Shown here piece by piece: positions 61,101 to 64,000 of a stretch of DNA of 64,000 nucleotides. Within the stretch, counting starts at the first letter, position 1. The number at the start of each line of letters is the position of its first letter. The notes beneath the pieces are model-generated. The model did not search any database, was not told where the DNA came from, and saw nothing but the letters and a program-made list of their open reading frames with translations. Source of the DNA: Melanopsichium pennsylvanicum (Eukaryota; Basidiomycota; Ustilaginomycetes; Ustilaginales). The stretch lies in the NCBI GenBank assembly GCA_900208305.1, contig OAPG01000003.1:1488001-1552000 (forward strand), written 5' to 3'. The position numbers and the translations under genes are program-made.

Positions 61101-64000
61101 GGTCGCCTTGCGCCCTTCGATCTCGCCTTCCGTCGTCTCTACCAAGCTGTCAAAGAGCTCCTGAGCTCCCCATGACATGCGTTGTGCTGTCGATCGACAG
61201 GGCGAGAGTCTGGGACGCTCGGCTGTCGGACTGGTTTGAGCTGAAGAGCTGCCAAGAGACAGCAGAGGCGCGTACGCGCTCGTACTTGCTGGGAGACAGG
61301 CGTGGCGAGACGCACTGGTGGGCACGTCCAACAAATCAGGCTTTGGCGGTGCGATTGTGGGAGATCTGGGTCCCAGAATGGCCGAGCTGGGAAGACTGGC
61401 TGCTGGACCAAAATTCATGCCGATCGGGATCGACACGGAGAGAGGCTGGCCGAGGCTGTCGTAACCTGGCGTGGCAACTTCGTCTGTCTTGAGTCGTTCC
61501 ACTGCAGGCGAATCGCGGCCAGATGCGGCAGACTCGACAGCTCCATATGAGTACTCGGATGCCAATGGCGAATTGCTTCGCGTAGCATTGGGTGTCTGCG
61601 GCACATTTAGACGATGGTTCGGTGTTGGTGTAGGCGAAGGAGATTCTGCAGTGAGTCCAAGACCGAGACCGTGACCCTGACTGGGGCCGCCCATCATCAG
61701 CGATCCCGGCTGCTGCCCGGTGGTTGCTGCCGTCCATTTGTTGAGGGGCGACTCGATCGTCATGGTAGAAGCGCTCTTTGACATGGTCCGCGGCGAAGGC
61801 GACGGCGGCACGTAGAGGTCGCCGGCCAATCGCACCGCTGTCGGTACGCGTTGCAGCCGGATCGCATCTGCCAAACCGGCCGATCCGGCGCCTTTGCTGA
61901 ACGGGCTGGGTCCTGCCAAACCAGATTGTGCATCAGCCGCAGCGGACTGCGCCGAAGGAGATGCACCAGACGAAGGAGGCACCCCCAGCGTCTGGCTGCG
62001 AATACGGGATCGCGTGTGTCCAGGAGACGCGTTTGCGTCTTGGGCTTCGAGTCTAGGCAGTTCGTCGTCCTCGATGACCTGCGAATTGCGTTTGCGATGT
62101 GAGGACGATCGAGCAGCGAGCGATGAGCCGATAGGCACCGAGGAAGGGTTGACGCTCGAGCTCGAGAAGGACGAACCAGCTCCTTGCGTACCTGAAGAGC
62201 TGACACTGCCAGAGCGATGTGAGGCTGATGAGGCAGGGATAGGTACCGGGAGAGGGATGTTTGGACTGCCTGATTCGATGGCAGCGACCAGATTCGGGTC
62301 GACACCGTCAGGACCTCCAACTGGCGAGATCGCTCCTTCCCCTAGCAACACCCCCCCCAGAGAGCGTGTGCGTCGATGGACGCTCGAGCTGAGCGAGGAC
62401 GAAGTCATGCGTCTGCGCCGTGTTGAATGCAGGATAGCACTACCTCCACCAGAGTTCGTACAAGGTGTCGAATTGCCTGCAGCGCTTAGGCTGGAAGGAG
62501 CAAAGGCACCCGAATTGCTGCGACTACCGCGCGTCTCCCAGCCGAGCGTCGGCGAACCAGAGTGGAAGGAGCTGGAAGCTGGCAGACCAACCGAAGAGCC
62601 CGACGAGAGCGGTGAAGGATTGAATGGGATGCCTAGTCCAAGCGAAGCGTCCTCCTTGCGCTTACCGATGGCGATCGTCGAGACGGGTCGGTCCACGAGC
62701 TCTGGAGCAGGTGATCCTGTTGCGCCGACTCCAGCGCGTCGAGGTACCGCCGGTGGTCCCATCGATCCGCTCGAGCTCGTGACAGATGATTTGCGTGTCA
62801 AGCTGGAACCCGTGGTCGCAAAGTCGTCCGACGCGATCGAAGATGCATCATCATCAACTAGGTTCATGCCTTGAAAGGGGGAGTTCCGCGAAGGTGTTCT
62901 GTTCAGCCTGGAAGATCCAGCCACTGCTCTGTGTAGAGGGTTAGACGTAGCTCGATTTTGGTCCAGTCGAACAGATGCTCTGGTGAGAGGCGATGCGCTA
63001 GCGTTGTCGGCTCCTAATGTAGCAGCGGGTGCACGTTTACGAGTCAAAGGTCGCTGCTCGAAGCTGACGCGTTGCGTCGCCTCGTCCACCGTGTCGGATG
63101 CTGCCGAGTCGGATGCAGTCTGTCTGCGCTGCCGACGATTAGGACGCGAGGAGGTGGAGGAAACGGATGATGGCGAGGTTGGAGACAGAGGTTGAGCATG
63201 ACTACCTGACGAAGATGTGGAGCCTTGTGTACGGCGTCGTGCCGCTACTGGATCTGAGTGAGATCGATGTGGATCGTCATCTCGTGGCCATGCCGAAGCA
63301 GAAGCGGGAGCTGCTCCATCATCGTTGAGCGTGTCTTCGTCGTTGAGATCGTCGTCATTGGGAAGAATCGACGCAAAGGCGAGTGGGCTCGAGAAGGATG
63401 GAGTCGTGTCGAGCGACATTCTCTTGGAAGAAGAGCGGCTGAGCGCTTTAAGGGCCGCCGAGGTTGGACTAAGGGAAAAACCGGGGGGCGGACTGCTTAG
63501 CGTCGGCGCTGTCGGAGGCGAAGTGCTAGCATAGGCGGAAGTGGAAGGTTGCGATACGTTCTGAGGTTGAGAGGTGGAATAAAAGCTTTTGCTGATTCCA
63601 GCCGAGAAGCTTCCAGCAGATGACGTTGGTGATGTCGAGGATGCGAGGCGTGCTGCTGCTGACGCTTCAGTATTGGCCGTTGCGGATGATGAAGCTGCTG
63701 ATTGAGGATCACCGGTAGCGACACGCAGATGCTTGAAGGTGCGAGTCGGCGACGGTGGTTGATCGGAACGAGGATGCTTGCCTACGGATGATGATGATGA
63801 TGATGATAGCGAGCCCAGTTCGATGATGCTGTGGAGGCTCGAGCTGTGTTCTGACGCGGAACGAGCGGCTGCACTGAGCGGCGAGGAAGCAGAAGGGGTC
63901 GGACCGCTGGGCGAAGTGGCAGATGGGGATGATTTGGGGTCGCAAGCGCCGTCGTCCCCTTGGAACGATGATGATGATCCACGTCTACCAAATTCGCTGG
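52200..64000 (-). CDS. Giant Rim15-like PAS/zinc-finger/AGC kinase with receiver domain, 5' end outside window
   Basis: One intronless frame from the stop at 52200 to the right edge. The ATG at 63419 gives 3739 aa, but the frame stays open through 63998 without another ATG, with similar Ser/Pro-rich coding sequence, so the protein is probably at least 3932 aa. Numbering from 63419: conserved helical region about 1800-1880 (WNFNDEDE); PAS-like 2065-2140 (NQRLLYLSPAWKTVLGSDPV); C2HC finger near 2235 (CRICERDIPAWFFEKHSEIC); kinase from about 2755 (ISKGAFGSVFLAKK, YYAIKVLKK, HRDLKPDN near 2881, DFGLSKIG). About 150 disordered residues separate DFG from VGTPDYLAPES (near 3060). An AGC C-terminal extension precedes a receiver domain (about 3490-3600). 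All kinase motifs are intact. Rim15 links TORC1/PKA/Sch9 nutrient signals to quiescence via Igo proteins and PP2A; role here is inferred. Confidence 0.93.
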   Translation of the reverse strand, partial: SEFGRRGSSSSFQGDDGACDPKSSPSATSPSGPTPSASSPLSAAARSASEHSSSLHSIIELGSLSSSSSSSVGKHPRSDQPPSPTRTFKHLRVATGDPQSAASSSATANTEASAAARLASSTSPTSSAGSFSAGISKSFYSTSQPQNVSQPSTSAYASTSPPTAPTLSSPPPGFSLSPTSAALKALSRSSSKRMSLDTTPSFSSPLAFASILPNDDDLNDEDTLNDDGAAPASASAWPRDDDPHRSHSDPVAARRRTQGSTSSSGSHAQPLSPTSPSSVSSTSSRPNRRQRRQTASDSAASDTVDEATQRVSFEQRPLTRKRAPAATLGADNASASPLTRASVRLDQNRATSNPLHRAVAGSSRLNRTPSRNSPFQGMNLVDDDASSIASDDFATTGSSLTRKSSVTSSSGSMGPPAVPRRAGVGATGSPAPELVDRPVSTIAIGKRKEDASLGLGIPFNPSPLSSGSSVGLPASSSFHSGSPTLGWETRGSRSNSGAFAPSSLSAAGNSTPCTNSGGGSAILHSTRRRRMTSSSLSSSVHRRTRSLGGVLLGEGAISPVGGPDGVDPNLVAAIESGSPNIPLPVPIPASSASHRSGSVSSSGTQGAGSSFSSSSVNPSSVPIGSSLAARSSSHRKRNSQVIEDDELPRLEAQDANASPGHTRSRIRSQTLGVPPSSGASPSAQSAAADAQSGLAGPSPFSKGAGSAGLADAIRLQRVPTAVRLAGDLYVPPSPSPRTMSKSASTMTIESPLNKWTAATTGQQPGSLMMGGPSQGHGLGLGLTAESPSPTPTPNHRLNVPQTPNATRSNSPLASEYSYGAVESAASGRDSPAVERLKTDEVATPGYDSLGQPLSVSIPIGMNFGPAASLPSSAILGPRSPTIAPPKPDLLDVPTSASRHACLPASTSAYAPLLSLGSSSAQTSPTAERPRLSPCRSTAQRMSWGAQELFDSLVETTEGEIEGRKATDDKPAPWIASTLNAAVESSLAPASSSLSRRRMTQGTLSSSIGSTALLAIPSPSRRGHRPSDAGLFIPSGISPATVTRPPSGTDEYARIIIQSRNAKMQKWRSQNPSRLGLQQTGRRTDAAAFESAWQSCDPSTQADIPLSTGQTSLARRGTTIGLQRDSSILGAPMPARRDSAVDSNDSIESQLDEEEDSQRGLESSAFAEFEWVDWLDEYRKMKEAKLQSEREEAQAQAAADPAATGARTTDQADARRSIPVESASSPPRRTGSEVVDNGRVSALQKQPVDGHRSVSDPLTRRPMQTAETADPAQDAIDADEVELSLAALSLNDDLDSARSTALRARKPPQLGPARRPEGPSRPLSRPGMNTQRSFSLANAELAQHGSNTGSSSTAASTSASPPGPIKAGFSPVKRLGTDKTKNLSLSPITSRVTSTAPYTSATGTDTAQAQAHAAGRGRRKHLGGKIEAWWSAVKSGFTAPAGEGWAKPPSATSPRVNNAASSRTGSVTALSQSLHQSPSAQAAQRDGYLYSRRDVRPPATLASSSSAKPSIATPSPTLVTQVQSGFGRHVRSQTGTVSGSESVRTLRPSTSTQNLRKDMQDRKDEHDEDSLDAADCRDRRSVSPGADASFVTVQEDPAHIEPPKSASSQQSLETHLTVSSSSREGGKRRRQPKLSLQLEKGLSAFDAEEFDKIGQGKSPSSSASGSPTKPPVSARSHESSGSAKEVRASLDVKPSQPPTISPRKSSMQLSQAWTPSPRVSHRPLPEEAASERDANFESDNERKAAARAKAASKAITINSIRQHIRHRLLASKENCDRELRRIIGAIANYVEIDLERQEEEGRHSVMDDDRDVEVLEEVFLDDADEADDTPNLLTSQSAEEGDASALSRSVSMSRENSGSSSFSAGAALEPHARSPSGSLFTSPSLGGLREAAALRSAREYKLPAPPPVNLAVAAAASPRTVGTPSSNPAKPSNLNPLSRAQSLSRTSARSLSIQRSTSRSHSPMPGATTTSSVSASSGSPRLSPSRKTRALPAEEFGPQPWMKPLEELVAVAMDVLDVSINSLIVRPGSCSQLIARIQSIGRLWDEHPEWAGRGWFIQILLAVAGLSRVVEWWEAEKGFWNFNDEDEQDVEPIRFILGGQNGEAVGDAAEHEANKASFWVPSAASSPTRARAFSVAPDSHRATSGTSGTNSPASGRIKRDLESPRDAMQTTASSSKDLRRSVIQSEQASQDLDADGDITIVDRSLQPLQRQSSTCKDSQAVLDHVPATSIDEQIEEGQMHDASQTEQAVQVAPSGFRSAGINVLMELSMDNQRLLYLSPAWKTVLGSDPVELYDTPIEDLLAPGDADVFAEASRQLEANQSHTVEAAFRLRVEKTLASSSSSSSSTDEQSEGSDAVYYQEMEGKGMLMIDRQSGNPSHSMWVFKAIGPPEREDRLPDAAVAKGGRGMGVALDEPDAALAHVASISVEPVLCRICERDIPAWFFEKHSEICNETHRLDMEIGECNEGLRELRRAIQDLYNRLESFTEQTADPPLEYRGVAISTPPASNQPPSALEGLNRSISPRVPPPASVRKQHLRALDSAIEVLQTACDISTPAIKDEYVHEPIEKQRLLSPTSENKVVTVQQWRRPALDDTALDLLMVDVENAMRGKMSAVNRMLNTIVYVETVRQEWEERVEAALSALSEAEGSTGSSHGSSASASESGGEGEGSEQAPKDNAEATQAQQNAQPHARSLVSVQVQEKISPTGTSRAASSAPMQRGSGSKDPFSGGVNVSSSLGLSTRASRSPESPMLVRPSHSRLGSTLSSSAADDEAGSGLEDDNEEDGLLSGSMLLERDDRDLPAPPSALFSAMGGNTPDEDDIPAVDDKMGGSSHLAPIPIPRGSATLAPPSSTELLAPRSVSGAGAAALSASVAVPSSRRSSSRPRRSSHLPSVIDGLEGTPPPSPHLYGESLGVSHRYHRKLSVSHKSPMAGSMPLSPRIPPAAPSSRPTASSIKDFDIIKPISKGAFGSVFLAKKRTTGDYYAIKVLKKSDMIAKNQITNVKAERMILMTQNQSPFVVKLFFTFQSAEFLYLVMEYLPGGDCASLCKVLGGLSEDWARQYIAEVVIGLQHLHSKGVVHRDLKPDNLLIDHKGHLKLTDFGLSKIGLLGRQTRQAVAASAGSGFGVHAAATTDSNSGSLPSSAASFASEARHPALSTPAGTTAGDTAASFSPVTPGLGGMMRNQSFFAAPQRGHIVSSSTDASDSGESDSQRGVPKPLPSARIDSPGNLFGAHPLLSDNLGPSSGDGGSSQPKRLVGTPDYLAPESILGIGMDDFAVDWWALGVILYEFLYGVPPFHAETPEKVFDNILSRRIDWEEDSVEVSPEARDLMEQLMCTDPKRRLGSGGPDDIKHHPFFKDYDWDNVTAEPGPFVPQVTDPESTDYFDLRGASHQDFDDEPAHGTREFARAIEGNKFVQTGLPPSRKRSRLEKALHPQNSTQSEDFGNFSYKNLPVLKQANDEVIRKMREEQMPALAKALEQSAIYTRHRSFSAKGRPAHRVHSQTLAGPPSPAQSASSQGSTPSRSTAPTSPAGMLVTSAHRRRTSELPASATATLSATTLDGDLVGRSFPSPSTAMPIGMVDRRRQQLVEASGACERRNSMPSRLRTKSVGVSDRLALPTQWQQQQQSATQTQTREGSKKLSRSTVNAAASGPAAVAATTAPSSPIDALISLAAATVPSAGANSDEIACLIAEDNPIALRMLETMLIKLGCRCTCVRDGAEAVRLAMGDLRFAVMFIDVTLPIVGGQDVTRMVKSTRNVNSTTPIVALASFDRGEPIDAAGSLFDAVLAKPLEKMDVCATLSQLGFTPTLANSGSQEMQSGRDDGSGGSGSGSTSVLPESRPLSRKSTMAKKTAASQPIIGRGSTPPVTTGSPHHTPYSSSPLGSSMLISRHYEVPNKATRPLAFSRQNVGEYERAQRDEETAETLSKVTERLSLS

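Noticed and set aside
61894..62874. Open frame of 326 codons opposite the Rim15-like gene
   Set aside because: Mirror of Ser/Pro-rich coding sequence on the minus strand; no independent start context or domain.
1..64000. Secondary-metabolite, effector or mating-type cluster; CRISPR; prokaryotic-type operon
   Set aside because: Genes are unrelated housekeeping functions with individual promoters; no polyketide/peptide synthase, homeodomain or pheromone gene, effector cluster or spaced direct-repeat array is present.

Overview
The window is nuclear DNA of a basidiomycete, most likely a smut fungus of the Ustilaginales (Ustilago/Sporisorium type). Evidence: many long intronless genes with Ser/Ala-rich disordered regions, a few short GT...AG introns, a divergent H2A/H2B pair, fungus-specific proteins (Erg4 sterol reductase, Sur1-type MIPC synthase, Rim15-type kinase, Ypi1) and balanced base composition. 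The species is an inference; no rRNA or barcode sequence is present.

Layout: 1-466, relic of a DDE transposase at the left edge. 0.8-5.6 kb, a divergent pair: an unknown protein with a UBZ4-like zinc finger (-) and a coiled-coil, possibly kinetochore, protein (+). 6.8-8.1 kb, a SWIM/RING protein. 8.8-11.5 kb, a Scyl2-type pseudokinase, convergent with the PP1 inhibitor Ypi1 (11.7-12.7 kb). 13.3-14.4 kb, an aquaglyceroporin with altered NPA boxes. 15.1-18.5 kb, a large Ser-rich protein. 20.7-21.7 kb, ESCRT-III Vps24 (four exons). 22.3-24.8 kb, divergent H2B/H2A. 25.5-29.5 kb, a PPIL1-type cyclophilin divergent from Cog1. 30.5-34.9 kb, a double-PHD (Rco1-like) chromatin protein. 35.2-37.1 kb, a secreted GH125 mannosidase. 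38.4-39.0 kb, ribosomal protein eL29 with its start codon split by an intron. 39.9-40.6 kb, a small membrane-anchored PPxY protein. 42.7-44.3 kb, Erg4. 46.1-47.4 kb, a mitochondrial NAD/nucleotide-type carrier. 48.0-50.2 kb, a Sur1-type mannosyltransferase. 52.2-64.0 kb, a giant Rim15-like kinase with a receiver domain, open to the right edge.

The genes are mainly housekeeping: trafficking (Vps24, Cog1, Scyl2), chromatin (H2A, H2B, PHD protein), lipid and sterol synthesis (Erg4, Sur1), nutrient signalling (Rim15, Ypi1) and transport. They form no operon-like or cluster-like pathway. I found no rRNA, tRNA, CRISPR array, secondary-metabolite cluster or clearly new multi-gene system. The more unusual signals are the NPS/NGA aquaglyceroporin, the open-ended Rim15-type gene with a complete receiver motif set, the split-ATG eL29 gene, an in-frame duplication in Cog1, and a recurring TACTGTA-type motif in gene-free stretches.
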